A stretch of DNA of 64,000 nucleotides from Microbacterium croceum (GTDB taxonomy: Bacteria; Actinomycetota; Actinomycetes; Actinomycetales; Microbacteriaceae). Where the stretch lies: positions 2,809,988 through 2,873,987 of the forward strand of contig NZ_JAHWXN010000001.1 of NCBI RefSeq assembly GCF_023091245.1. The letters run 5' to 3'. The first letter of the stretch is position 1. Every line of letters starts with the position of its first letter. The translations under genes and the position numbers were made by a program. Below the pieces are notes generated by a model. The model worked only from the letters and a program-made list of their open reading frames with translations. It made no database searches and had not been told where the DNA came from. Below are positions 9,107 to 16,866 of the stretch, piece after piece.

Positions 9107-10038
9107 TGTTCCTCCAACAATGCTCGTGCTGTGGTCTCATCGGTCACCAGAACGCTGCACAGGCCGCTGGTGACCACGGTGCGCGCGATGTCGTGCTTGG
9201 CGCGGCCGGCGGTCACGAAGATCGCCCGCTCCGCGCCGCGAAGTCGGTCCAGGGCGACACCTACCGTGCGGGCGTCGAGCTGGGAGTCGACGACGTTGCC
9301 CTCGGCGTCGACGTAGCGTCCGAGCACGTCTCCGACTGCTCCTCGGCGCGCGAGCTCTTCGACGTCCTCTGCACTGAGATAGCCGTTCTCGACATGGGCG
9401 GATGACGCGTCGCAAGGACCGGCCGTGAAAAGGAATGCCTGCGCATCCGCCGCCTCTTCGAGGATGGCGGCGACGGTGCGGTCCGACTCGATGGCCTGCT
9501 TGGTCTCCACACGTTCGAGGATCGCGGGGCTCGGCAGCAGCGAGACATGTCCGGACGCGCGCTGGGCGATCGTGACGGCGAGGCCGGCCGCTCCCCCGGA
9601 ACGACGGTTGAGGCTGACGCCTCCGTTGAGCTGCACGACGGTCACCCCGCTCGCCCACCCGTCCGGCAGCGCCTCGGCGACCGCTCGCAGAGTGCGGCCC
9701 CAGCTCACACCCAGCGTGCGAGGCACGGGGCGCAGAGCTGTGAGGTAGTCGGCCGCCGCCTGTGCCACGCGCTCGAGGGTGCCATCATCGCCATCCGGTG
9801 CCGGCACCACGACGGCTTCGGCGAGCCCGTGCCGCTCGATCAGGAGCCGCTCCAGTCCCAGCCGTCGCGCCCGCGGGTGAACGATCTCGATGCGGACGAT
9901 GCCGCGTTCCCGCGCCTGAGTGAGCAGACGCCCGACCTTCCAGCGCGAGACCTTGAGGAGGGCGCCGATCTCGTCCTGAGTCTTGTCCTCGTCGTAGTAC
10001 AACTCGGCGATACGGACCATGAGCAGTTCGTCTTCCAC
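9103..10038 (-). CDS. SorC/DeoR-type sugar-binding transcriptional regulator
   Basis: A 311-aa regulator. The N-terminal helix-turn-helix (about residues 8-45, including KTQDEIGALLKVSRWKVGRLL) is typical of the SorC/CggR family. A C-terminal sugar-phosphate isomerase-like effector domain follows. The start is GTG 10038, chosen because AAGGAGG lies 5 nt upstream. It is the first gene of the deoC operon and overlaps deoC, so it most likely controls its own operon in response to a phosphorylated sugar such as deoxyribose 5-phosphate; the ligand is inferred. I could not identify an operator with confidence in the roughly 110 bp upstream. Confidence 0.9.
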   Translation of the reverse strand: MEDELLMVRIAELYYDEDKTQDEIGALLKVSRWKVGRLLTQARERGIVRIEIVHPRARRLGLERLLIERHGLAEAVVVPAPDGDDGTLERVAQAAADYLTALRPVPRTLGVSWGRTLRAVAEALPDGWASGVTVVQLNGGVSLNRRSGGAAGLAVTIAQRASGHVSLLPSPAILERVETKQAIESDRTVAAILEEAADAQAFLFTAGPCDASSAHVENGYLSAEDVEELARRGAVGDVLGRYVDAEGNVVDSQLDARTVGVALDRLRGAERAIFVTAGRAKHDIARTVVTSGLCSVLVTDETTARALLEEQ

Positions 10039-10147
10039 GGCAACCTCCTTCCGTGTACAGCGTACGACTGTTCCCTCGGAGGTGCACGTCGATGCTCATA
10101 TGAGCAGATCGCCCGCTGCGCTCTGCGCATCTGCCGCCCAGACACGA

Positions 10148-10184
10148 AGAAGGGGCGGCAGTCGCGATGACTGCCGCCCCTTCT
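10148..10184 (-). terminator. Hairpin after clpP2
   Basis: Perfect 16-bp stem, arms 10148-10163 and 10169-10184, 5-nt loop, just past the clpP2 stop. Its outer arm AGAAGGGGCGG is repeated in the tig terminator near 12038. Confidence 0.75.
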
Positions 10185-10193
10185 CGGTGATCG

Positions 10194-10835
10194 TTACGCG
10201 CGCTTGCGCGAGGTGAGCACCTGGTCGACGATGCCGTACTCGAGCGCCTGCTCGGCCGAGAGGATGTTGTCGCGGTCGATGTCCCGGTTGACCTGCTCGG
10301 CCGGCTTACCGGTGTGCTTCGCCATGGTCTCCTCGAGCCAGGTGCGCATCCGGAGGATCTCCGCCGCCTGGATCTCGATGTCGGACGCCTGGCCCTGCCC
10401 AGCCTCGCCCATCGCGGGCTGGTGGATCAGCACACGGGCGTTCGGCAACGCGAGACGCTTCCCGGGGGCACCCGCTGCGAGCAGCACGGACGCGGCGGAG
10501 GCCGCCTGGCCGAGCACGACGGTCTGGATCTGCGGTGCGACGTACTGCATCGTGTCGTAGATCGCCGTCATCGCGGTGAACGAGCCACCGGGCGAGTTGA
10601 TGTACATCGTGATGTCACGCTCGGCGTCCTGGCTCTCCAGCACGAGGAGCTGCGCCATCACGTCGTCCGCCGATGCATCGTCGACCTGGACGCCCAGGAA
10701 GATGACGCGGTCTTCGAACAGCTTGTTGTACGGGTCCTGGCGCTTGAAGCCGTAGGCCGTGCGCTCCTCGAACTGCGGGAGCACGTAACGGCTGGACGGA
10801 AGGTTCCCTGCGGATTGGAAAGTGGGGGTGTACAT
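10194..10835 (-). CDS. clpP2: ATP-dependent Clp protease proteolytic subunit ClpP2
   Basis: Serine peptidase ring subunit, 213 aa. Catalytic residues by alignment are S113 (GQAASA), H138 (LIHQP) and D189 (DRDN). The N-terminus (SSRYVLPQFEERTAYGFKR) and internal blocks match mycobacterial ClpP2 from memory rather than ClpP1. In actinobacteria ClpP1 and ClpP2 form a mixed tetradecamer driven by ClpX or ClpC1. It lies 20 nt after clpP1 on the same strand, so the two are co-transcribed. A terminator follows instead of clpX. Confidence 0.95.
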   Translation of the reverse strand: MYTPTFQSAGNLPSSRYVLPQFEERTAYGFKRQDPYNKLFEDRVIFLGVQVDDASADDVMAQLLVLESQDAERDITMYINSPGGSFTAMTAIYDTMQYVAPQIQTVVLGQAASAASVLLAAGAPGKRLALPNARVLIHQPAMGEAGQGQASDIEIQAAEILRMRTWLEETMAKHTGKPAEQVNRDIDRDNILSAEQALEYGIVDQVLTSRKRA

Positions 10836-10855
10836 GGTGTCCTTTCGAATCCGGT

Positions 10856-11452
10856 TTACTCTGCGGCGTCCGCAGTGCCGCCGCCACCGGCGACGTCGCT
10901 GGCGTGCTCGCGGATGTGGTCGACGAAGCCGTACTCGAGCGCTTCTTCCGCCGTGAACCAGCGGTCGCGGTCGCCGTCCTCGTTGATCTGCTCGACAGAC
11001 TTTCCGGTCTGTCCCGCCGTGATCTCGGCCAGACGCTTCTTCATCGACAGGATGAGCTGCGCCTGGGTCTGGATGTCGCTCGACGTGCCACCGAAGCCAC
11101 CGTGGGGCTGGTGCAGCAGCACGCGCGCGTTCGGCGTGATGTAGCGCTTACCCTTGGTGCCGCTGGTCAGCAGCAGCTGCCCCATCGACGCGGCCATGCC
11201 GATGCCGACCGTGACGATGTCGTTCGGCACGAACTGCATCGTGTCGTAGATCGCCATTCCGGCGGTGATGGAGCCACCGGGCGAGTTGATGTAGAGGTAG
11301 ATGTCCTTCTCAGAGTCTTCTGCGGCGAGAAGAAGGATCTTCGCGCAGATCTCGTTGGCATTCTGGTCTCGCACCTCTGAGCCCAGCCAGATGATGCGAT
11401 CTTTCAGCAGTCTGTCGAAGACGCTCGTTGCGACGAGGGGTTCTGCAGCCAT
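10856..11452 (-). CDS. clpP1: ATP-dependent Clp protease proteolytic subunit ClpP1
   Basis: 198-aa ClpP. Catalytic S89 (GMAASMGQ), H114 (LLHQP) and D163 (DRDRWF) are present, and INSPGGSI marks the oligomerisation/active-site groove. It resembles mycobacterial ClpP1. AGGAG lies about 6 nt before the ATG. It is the first gene of clpP1-clpP2. The C-terminal tail is Gly/Ala-rich ([12 protein letters not shown]) and probably disordered. A TAGATT -10 candidate lies at 11485-11490. Confidence 0.95.
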   Translation of the reverse strand: MAAEPLVATSVFDRLLKDRIIWLGSEVRDQNANEICAKILLLAAEDSEKDIYLYINSPGGSITAGMAIYDTMQFVPNDIVTVGIGMAASMGQLLLTSGTKGKRYITPNARVLLHQPHGGFGGTSSDIQTQAQLILSMKKRLAEITAGQTGKSVEQINEDGDRDRWFTAEEALEYGFVDHIREHASDVAGGGGTADAAE

Positions 11453-11533
11453 GTCAGCTCCTGATTCCGTGTTTCAGTGATTCGAATCTACCGGCGACAA
11501 CGCGGGCCCCAGCCCGTGTTCGCCGTCGGCATA

Positions 11534-12016
11534 TCAGCGTGGCGGACCGCTCAGCTCGCGGGCGTACGCGGAGACGGAGCGCGTGTACCGCGGTAGGTGC
11601 GGCGCCAGAGCTTCGAGCGCGACGGCAGCACCGGCGCGCGCATCGCCCTGCGACACCAGCGCCAACGCGTAGAACGCGGACGCCGCATCCTGGAACGCGC
11701 CTCCGCGGTCTCTCTCGATCCTCAGCATCTCGACCGCCTCATCGATGCGACCGAGGTTGCGCAACGTGCTCGCCAGTTGGATCACGGCCTGAGGACGATG
11801 CTCGTCGTCCAATCCGGCAGCCAGCGCCTCGCGGTACAGCGTCTCGGCCTCCGCCTCGAGTCCCGCGGAGTCGCGCGCGCCCGCTCGCTCGAACAGGGCG
11901 CGCGCGTCGGCTACGGGTCGTTCGTGCGCCAGCTCGTCGATACGCTCGATGCGTTCCGCGTCCGTCAGGGCGGCGTCATCCCACACCGCGTCGATCCGCG
12001 CGTCCCAGGTGTCCAT
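11534..12016 (-). CDS. Tetratricopeptide-repeat-like protein
   Basis: 160-aa soluble helical protein with TPR-like helix pairs. One segment runs SAGLEAEAETLYREALAAGL; another runs AVIQLASTLRNLGRIDEAVEMLRIE. There is no signal peptide or membrane segment. It is probably a protein-interaction scaffold. It sits between tig and clpP1 on the same strand but behind the tig terminator. A link with protein quality control is suggested only by position. The specific function is unknown. Confidence 0.8.
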   Translation of the reverse strand: MDTWDARIDAVWDDAALTDAERIERIDELAHERPVADARALFERAGARDSAGLEAEAETLYREALAAGLDDEHRPQAVIQLASTLRNLGRIDEAVEMLRIERDRGGAFQDAASAFYALALVSQGDARAGAAVALEALAPHLPRYTRSVSAYARELSGPPR

Positions 12017-12037
12017 CGTGATCCTTCGTGTGACGAG

Positions 12038-12071
12038 AGAAGGGGCGGATGCCGCAGCATCCGCCCCTTCT
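12038..12071 (-). terminator. Hairpin after tig
   Basis: Perfect 15-bp stem, arms 12038-12052 and 12057-12071, loop CGCA. It lies 17 nt beyond the tig stop. Confidence 0.75.
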
Positions 12072-12088
12072 GGTGATTCGATCCGCGA

Positions 12089-13573
12089 TCACTCCGCCTT
12101 GTCGGCGGCCTTCTTCGCGGGAGCCTTCTTCGCCGCCGGCTTCTTGGCCGCAGGCTTCTTCTCAGCCGGCTCCTTCTCGGAGTCCGCAGCGTCGTCGGCC
12201 TTCTTGGCCGGAGCCTTCTTCGCAGCCGGCTTCTTGGCCGGAGCCTTCTTGGCAGGCTTCTCCTCAGCCTCAGCCTCAGCCTCAGCGGCCTCATCATCGA
12301 CGACGATGAAGTCGGAAAGGTCGACGGTCTTGCCGTTGCTGTCGACGACGTTCACCTTGCCGAGAGCGATCGCGAGCGCCTTGTTGCGTGCGACCTCTCC
12401 GACGAGCGCCGGAAGCTGGTTGGAGGACTGCAGCGCCTCGACGAACTCCTGGGGAGCCATTCCGTACTGCGCAGCGGACTGGACGAGGTACTGGCTGAGC
12501 TCCTCCTGCGAGACCTGCACATCGGCCTGCTCGGCGATCGTGTCGAGCAGCACCTGCGTGCGGAACTGCTTCTCGCTCGCCTCGGTGACCTCGGCACGGT
12601 GCACGTCGTCCTCGAGACGACCTTCGCCCTCGAGGTGGTTGTGCACCTCGTCCTCGATGAGCTTCGGCGGAACCGGGATCTCGATCTGCTCGAGCAGCAC
12701 CTCGACGAGCTTGTCGCGGGCTGCGGAGCCCTGCGTGAAGACGCCCTGCTGCGCGACACGCTCGGCGAGGCTCTCACGGAGCTCGGCGATGGTGTCGAAC
12801 TCGCTCGCGATCTGCGCGAAGTCGTCGTCGGCAGCAGGAAGCTCGCGCTCCTTGACAGCCTTGACGCTCACGGAGACCTCGGCCTCGGAGCCGGCGTGGT
12901 CGCCGCCGACGAGCGCGGAACGGAAGGTGGTGTCCTCACCCGCGGTGAGCGACTCGATCGCGTCGTCGATGCCCTCGAGCAGCTCACCGGAGCCGATCTC
13001 GTAGGAGACGCCCTCGGCGCGGTCGATCTCGACGCCATCGATCGTGGCGACCAGGTCGAGCTCGACGAAGTCGCCCTTCGCTGCCGGACGGTCGACAGGG
13101 ATGAGCGTGCCGAAGCGCGCGCGCATGTTGTCGAGCTCCGCGTCGAGCGCAGCGTCATCGGCCTCGACGGCGTCGACGGTCACGGTGATGCCGTCGTACG
13201 GGGGCAGCTCGATCTCGGGGCGCACGTCCACCTCGATGTCGACCAGCAGGTCGCCCGAGAAGTCCTTCTCGTTCGGCCACTGGGTGATGTCGGCAGCCGG
13301 ACGTCCGACGACGCGGAGCTTGTGCTCGACCGTGGCCTCGCGGAAGAACTTGTCGAGGCCCTCGTTGACGGCATGCTCGATCACCGCGCCGCGACCGATG
13401 CGCTGATCGATGATCGGGGCCGGGACCTTGCCCTTGCGGAATCCGGGGATCTGGACGTCCTGAGCGATGTGCTCGTATGCGTGAGCAATGCTCGGCTTGA
13501 GGTCGTCCGGGGTGACCGTGATGCTGAGCTTGACCCGGGTCGGGGTCAGCTTCTCGACGGTGCTGTTCGCCAT
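12089..13573 (-). CDS. tig: Trigger factor with Lys/Ala-rich C-terminal tail
   Basis: Ribosome-associated chaperone and peptidyl-prolyl isomerase. The start is ATG 13573 ([11 protein letters not shown]), 494 aa, with AAGGAG upstream. The frame stays open further upstream through the tRNA-Pro gene, but that part is not coding. The N-terminal ribosome-binding signature is GFRKGKVP; an FKBP domain and a C-terminal chaperone domain follow. After about residue 425 an added 69-residue tail runs from acidic EAEAEAEE into repeated KKAPAKK and KKPAAKK blocks, resembling the histone-H1-like tails of actinobacterial nucleoid proteins. Such a tail may bind nucleic acid or the ribosome; that is inference. 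Confidence 0.95.
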   Translation of the reverse strand: MANSTVEKLTPTRVKLSITVTPDDLKPSIAHAYEHIAQDVQIPGFRKGKVPAPIIDQRIGRGAVIEHAVNEGLDKFFREATVEHKLRVVGRPAADITQWPNEKDFSGDLLVDIEVDVRPEIELPPYDGITVTVDAVEADDAALDAELDNMRARFGTLIPVDRPAAKGDFVELDLVATIDGVEIDRAEGVSYEIGSGELLEGIDDAIESLTAGEDTTFRSALVGGDHAGSEAEVSVSVKAVKERELPAADDDFAQIASEFDTIAELRESLAERVAQQGVFTQGSAARDKLVEVLLEQIEIPVPPKLIEDEVHNHLEGEGRLEDDVHRAEVTEASEKQFRTQVLLDTIAEQADVQVSQEELSQYLVQSAAQYGMAPQEFVEALQSSNQLPALVGEVARNKALAIALGKVNVVDSNGKTVDLSDFIVVDDEAAEAEAEAEEKPAKKAPAKKPAAKKAPAKKADDAADSEKEPAEKKPAAKKPAAKKAPAKKAADKAE

Positions 13574-13635
13574 GCTGGTGTGTTCTCCTTGTGGTTTCCG
13601 CGCTGACACGCGGCTTGAAGGCTTGTCGAGCCGTG

Positions 13636-13709
13636 TCGGGGCGACAGGAGTTGAACCTGCGACCTCCCGCTCCCAAAGCGGGCGCTCTACCAAACTGAGC
13701 TACGCCCCG
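13636..13709 (-). tRNA. tRNA-Pro (UGG)
   Basis: 74-nt cloverleaf on the minus strand. The acceptor stem CGGGGCG pairs with CGCCCCG and the discriminator base is A. The anticodon loop CTTTGGGA reads TGG, decoding proline. The T-arm contains GGTTCAACTCC. CCA is not encoded. A TAGACT -10 candidate lies at 13740-13745. It points toward tig, 62 nt upstream of the tig start, so read-through into tig is possible. Confidence 0.95.
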
Positions 13710-13773
13710 GGGAATCCGCACGCAGATTCAGCCCCATCGAGTCTAACGGACAGGAACACCCTCGACAGTCCGC

Positions 13774-13779
13774 TATGAT
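13774..13779 (+). promoter_or_regulatory. -10 element upstream of tRNA-Gly
   Basis: TATGAT, 39 nt before the tRNA. It is the best -10 match in this gap; no clear -35 is visible. Confidence 0.35.
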
Positions 13780-13818
13780 GGACAGGTCGGTTCGTGATCT
13801 CCGAGATCGTCCGACAAC

Positions 13819-13892
13819 GGGGCTGTAGCTTAGTGGTAAAGCCTCTGTCTTCCAAACAGATGATGCGAGTTCGATTCTCGTCAGCCCCTCCA
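13819..13892 (+). tRNA. tRNA-Gly (UCC)
   Basis: The acceptor stem GGGGCTG pairs with CAGCCCC. The anticodon loop CTTCCAA reads TCC, decoding glycine. The T-arm is GAGTTCGATTCTC. The discriminator T at 13889 is followed by an encoded CCA (13890-13892), unlike the neighbouring tRNA-Pro. Confidence 0.95.
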
Positions 13893-13897
13893 CAGAG

Positions 13898-13933
13898 AAT
13901 CCCGGTCAGACCAGCAACGGTCAGGCCGGGATT
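13898..13933 (+). terminator. Terminator of tRNA-Gly
   Basis: Outer stem AATCCCGG (13898-13905) with CCGGGATT (13926-13933), extended inside by GACC/GGTC, followed by a short T run. Confidence 0.7.
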
Positions 13934-14120
13934 TCTGCGTCGACACCCCGAACCGCGCGATGATGACGGGGCCCGGCTTCCGCGGTATCGACAGAACCAG
14001 AGCGATCGCTGTCGCAGCGACACCGGGGCGGCAGCACCCACCCCCGGCGGCGGGTCATCCGGGAATGGCTGACTAAACTCGTCGCAATGTCCATGCCTTC
14101 GCTCAGGCGGAAGGGAAGCC

Positions 14121-15332
14121 GTGAACGACGTGAGTGCGAGCGAGTCTCGGGATGCCGCTCTGCCCGGAGGGCATGCGCTGCCCCCGTATTTCTCTGCGTC
14201 GCCACCCCGGACCCGCATCCGGAAACGCCGCCCGGGGCTCCTCTGGGGGCTCGTCGGGGGTATCGCCGTCATCGCGACGGTCTCCACGCTCCAGCTCACA
14301 GCCGACGCGAGCTATGACGCGGCGGAGGTGCAGTACCGGGAGGCCGCGCAGACGGCAGCAGGCGCACGGCTCACGCTCGACGAGGCGACCGCTGATCTGC
14401 GCGACGTCCAGGAGTCGGCGGCCCTGATCCTGGAGAGCGACACGGGGGCGCTGGTCGACCCCGCCGCCAAAGGCGACGTGACCGCGTCGGTCGCCGACGC
14501 AGAGGATGCGGCTGCTGCTGCCGATTCTCTCCTCGCGGAGGCCGTCCCCGCCGTCGGAGAGAAGCCCACCTGGTTCTGGGACCTGTATGCCGGTGCCGGT
14601 GCGCTCGACGAGGACCGCCGGAGCGTTGCGCGTCTCGAGGACCGGATGCAGAGCGAGCGCGAGGCGATCGGCACCGCGGGCGACGCGCTCACGGAGTCGG
14701 GACTCTCCCTGCTGACGACAACGGCCTCGGCCGCCGCAGATCACGAAGCGGCCCACATCTCGGCGCGCAACGACGACGTCATCGCTCTGCGCGAGGCTGC
14801 GGCGACAGCATCCGCCGTCACGACGATCGACGCCGATGCGGTGACCGCGTTCACGTCTCTGCAGTCCGCGGCCGCTCAGCTCGTCGCTTCCGAAGACGCG
14901 GAGCTCGCGGAGAAGTCCGGACCGTTGCTGGCCACGCGTCTGGAAGTCGAGGCGTTCGCGCGCTCGATCGCTCCTGGCGTCCTGCTCGAGTTCGATTGGG
15001 CGCCGATCGTCAACGGCGTCGGATACAACGGCAGCATGGGCGGCTACACGACCTGGTGGTGGGACGAACCCGGGCGCGCCACGATCCAGCTGTCGAACTC
15101 CGTCGCCGAGCAGTGGCCGGCCGACCGGAGCAAGGCGCTGGTGGTGCACGAAGTCGGTCATGCGATCAGCGTGAAATGTGCCGACATGTACGACGCCTCC
15201 ACGCAGGACAGCATCGAGAAATGGGCGACCGCCTGGGCGATCAGCATGGGATACACCGATGACGCGAACGGTGTCTGGGCCTACGGATACCCACCGCAGA
15301 ACTACATCGACGCGGCGGCCGGATGCCGCTGA
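14121..15332 (+). CDS. Membrane-anchored protein of unknown function ending in an HEVGH domain
   Basis: 403 aa. A basic, proline-rich N-terminus precedes one membrane helix at about residues 40-59 (LLWGLVGGIAVIATVSTLQL). A long Ala/Glu-rich, probably coiled-coil region follows to about residue 300. The C-terminal domain, predicted to be outside the cell, contains HEVGH at 343-347 (H343, E344, H347), the zinc-binding pattern of gluzincins. Two cysteines near the end (in KCADMY and AGCR) could pair. The start is GTG 14121 with a GGAAGGGAAG purine run just upstream; a TAAACT -10 at about 14075 would give a short leader. I do not recognise the family. A peptidase role is possible but no third zinc ligand can be assigned. 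Confidence 0.75.
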   Translation: MNDVSASESRDAALPGGHALPPYFSASPPRTRIRKRRPGLLWGLVGGIAVIATVSTLQLTADASYDAAEVQYREAAQTAAGARLTLDEATADLRDVQESAALILESDTGALVDPAAKGDVTASVADAEDAAAAADSLLAEAVPAVGEKPTWFWDLYAGAGALDEDRRSVARLEDRMQSEREAIGTAGDALTESGLSLLTTTASAAADHEAAHISARNDDVIALREAAATASAVTTIDADAVTAFTSLQSAAAQLVASEDAELAEKSGPLLATRLEVEAFARSIAPGVLLEFDWAPIVNGVGYNGSMGGYTTWWWDEPGRATIQLSNSVAEQWPADRSKALVVHEVGHAISVKCADMYDASTQDSIEKWATAWAISMGYTDDANGVWAYGYPPQNYIDAAAGCR

Positions 15333-15340
15333 CGGAAACG

Positions 15341-15374
15341 ACGAAGCCGCCGCGATCATTCGCGGCGGCTTCGT
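15341..15374. terminator. Bidirectional hairpin between the HEVGH protein and rbpA
   Basis: Perfect 14-bp stem, arms 15341-15354 and 15361-15374, loop ATCATT, followed by CTTT on the plus strand. It lies between convergent genes. Confidence 0.8.
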
Positions 15375-15391
15375 CTTTCGTCAGGTGGAGA

Positions 15392-15745
15392 TCACTGTCC
15401 CCGACGCTCTCGGAGCTGATTCAGAGCGTCGTCGAGAAGCTGAACGGCTTCTTCGTCCGTGCGGCGCTCCTTCACATAGGCGAGGTGCGTCTTGTACGGC
15501 TCGGCCTTCGCGAGGGCAGGAGGGTTCTCCTTGTCGCGGCCGGCGGGAAGCCCGGACTGCGGATGATCGATCGTCTCGGGGATCTCCTCCTCGGGGAGCC
15601 CGGCGGCGAAGTAGCGCACCGTCTCGTTGCCGAGGCCGTCCCAGTAGGAGACCGCGATGCGGTCAGCGTGGTAGCCGTGATCCTGCTCCCCCATGGGACC
15701 GGAACCGACACGTGTACCGCGAATGGCGTTACCACCGGTAGCCAT
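15392..15745 (-). CDS. rbpA: RNA polymerase-binding protein RbpA
   Basis: Actinobacterial transcription factor that binds the housekeeping sigma factor and RNA polymerase and stabilises the open promoter complex. 117 aa. The N-terminal tail has the conserved IRGTRVG element. The core domain lies in the middle. The C-terminal sigma-interaction helices (YKTHLAYVKERRTDEEA then LNQLRERRG) match the family. The core lacks the zinc-type cysteines of Streptomyces RbpA, with HPQSG at 61-65 where CxxCG might be expected. The start ATG overlaps the secG stop by one base (TGATG), so it is the last gene of gap-pgk-tpiA-secG-rbpA. Confidence 0.93.
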   Translation of the reverse strand: MATGGNAIRGTRVGSGPMGEQDHGYHADRIAVSYWDGLGNETVRYFAAGLPEEEIPETIDHPQSGLPAGRDKENPPALAKAEPYKTHLAYVKERRTDEEAVQLLDDALNQLRERRGQ

Positions 15746-15993
15746 CAGATCACCTCGAACTTCGTGATGAGGCCCAGCGCGACGATCGCCACGAACCAGA
15801 CCAGGGCCAGAACGACAGTGAAGCGGTTCAGGTTCCGCTCCGCGAGACCGGAGGATCCGACTGCTGAGGTCATGCCCCCACCGAACATGTCGGAGAGGCC
15901 ACCACCGCGACCCTTGTGCAGAAGGATGAGGAGGGTCAGCAGGACGCTGGTGATGCCCAGCACGACCTGCAGGACGAACTCGAGAATTGCCAC
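15745..15993 (-). CDS. secG: Preprotein translocase subunit SecG
   Basis: 82-aa membrane component of the SecYEG export channel. Two membrane helices lie at about 3-25 and 58-78, joined by a Gly-rich cytoplasmic loop (HKGRGGGLSDMFGGG), the SecG hallmark. The start is GTG 15993. It follows tpiA, as is common in high-GC Gram-positives, and overlaps rbpA by one base. Confidence 0.95.
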   Translation of the reverse strand: MAILEFVLQVVLGITSVLLTLLILLHKGRGGGLSDMFGGGMTSAVGSSGLAERNLNRFTVVLALVWFVAIVALGLITKFEVI

Positions 15994-16074
15994 GAGAAAG
16001 AGCCTTTCGCTGGGGCAGGAGCGCCCCCGTAACGGTCAAGTATACGGTGCAGCGGGGCCGGAGCCCCGCCGCAC

Positions 16075-16866
16075 TCACACGCCGACGTGCTTCTCGAAGC
16101 GGATGATCGCGGCGAACTCGTCGACGACGAGGCTCGCCCCACCGACCAGCGCACCGTCCACGTCGGGCTCACGCATGTAGCTCGCGATGTTCGCGGACTT
16201 CACCGACCCGCCGTAGAGGACACGCGTCCGTGCGGCCGCGTCATCGCCCAGCACCTTCGCGATGACGGCGCGCAGCGCGGCGCAGACGTCCTGCGCCTGC
16301 TGGGGCGTGGCAGCCTGTCCCGAGCCGATCGCCCAGACGGGCTCGTACGCGACGACGATGTCCGCCGTCGGCGCGACACCCCGCAGTGCGGCCTCGAGCT
16401 GACCGGCCGGAACGGCGCTGGCACCGAACTTCTCCAGGTCTTCCGCGGTCTCCCCCACGCAGATCACCGGCACGAGTCCGTGCTTCAGCGACGCCTGCAC
16501 CTTGGCGGCCACCACGTCATCGCCCTCGGAGTGGTACTCACGACGCTCGGAGTGACCGATGATGACGTATTTCGCGTCGAGCTTCGCGAGGAACGCCCCC
16601 GACACCTCTCCGGTGTACGCACCGGAGTCGTGAGCCGAAAGATCCTGAGCACCGAGCGAGAACGGGATCTTGTCCGCATCGATCAGGGTCTGCACGCTGC
16701 GGATGTCGGTGAACGGCGGGAAGACCGCCACCTCGACGGAGCCGTCCTCGTGCTTGGCATCCTTGAGCGTCCAGTGCAGCTTCTGCACGAACGCGACCGC
16801 CTGCAGGTGGTCCAGGTTCATCTTCCAGTTGCCCGCGATCAGCGGGGTACGGGGCGTCACGCCCAT
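16075..16866 (-). CDS. tpiA: Triose-phosphate isomerase
   Basis: Interconverts dihydroxyacetone phosphate and glyceraldehyde 3-phosphate. 263 aa. Active-site residues are N13 and K15 (GNWKMN), H105 (IIGHSERR) and E175 (AYEPVWAIG), and the phosphate-binding YGGSVK is near the C-terminus. Two starts are possible. ATG 16866 has GGAGG 7 nt upstream and overlaps pgk by 10 bp. GTG 16860 would overlap the pgk stop as GTGA. I prefer ATG because of the spacing. It is in the glycolytic operon. Confidence 0.96.
   Translation of the reverse strand: MGVTPRTPLIAGNWKMNLDHLQAVAFVQKLHWTLKDAKHEDGSVEVAVFPPFTDIRSVQTLIDADKIPFSLGAQDLSAHDSGAYTGEVSGAFLAKLDAKYVIIGHSERREYHSEGDDVVAAKVQASLKHGLVPVICVGETAEDLEKFGASAVPAGQLEAALRGVAPTADIVVAYEPVWAIGSGQAATPQQAQDVCAALRAVIAKVLGDDAAARTRVLYGGSVKSANIASYMREPDVDGALVGGASLVVDEFAAIIRFEKHVGV

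Noticed and set aside
12089..12300. Short direct repeats that could suggest a CRISPR or tandem repeat array
   Set aside because: The repeat follows the codons of the KKAPAKK tail of trigger factor; there are no unique spacers.
13574..13693. Upstream extension of tig
   Set aside because: It runs through the tRNA-Pro gene; the proper start MANSTVEKL has its own ribosome site.
13700..14299. Minus-strand open frame of 199 codons
   Set aside because: It overlaps the tRNA-Gly gene and its terminator and the start of the HEVGH gene; composition is shadow-like.
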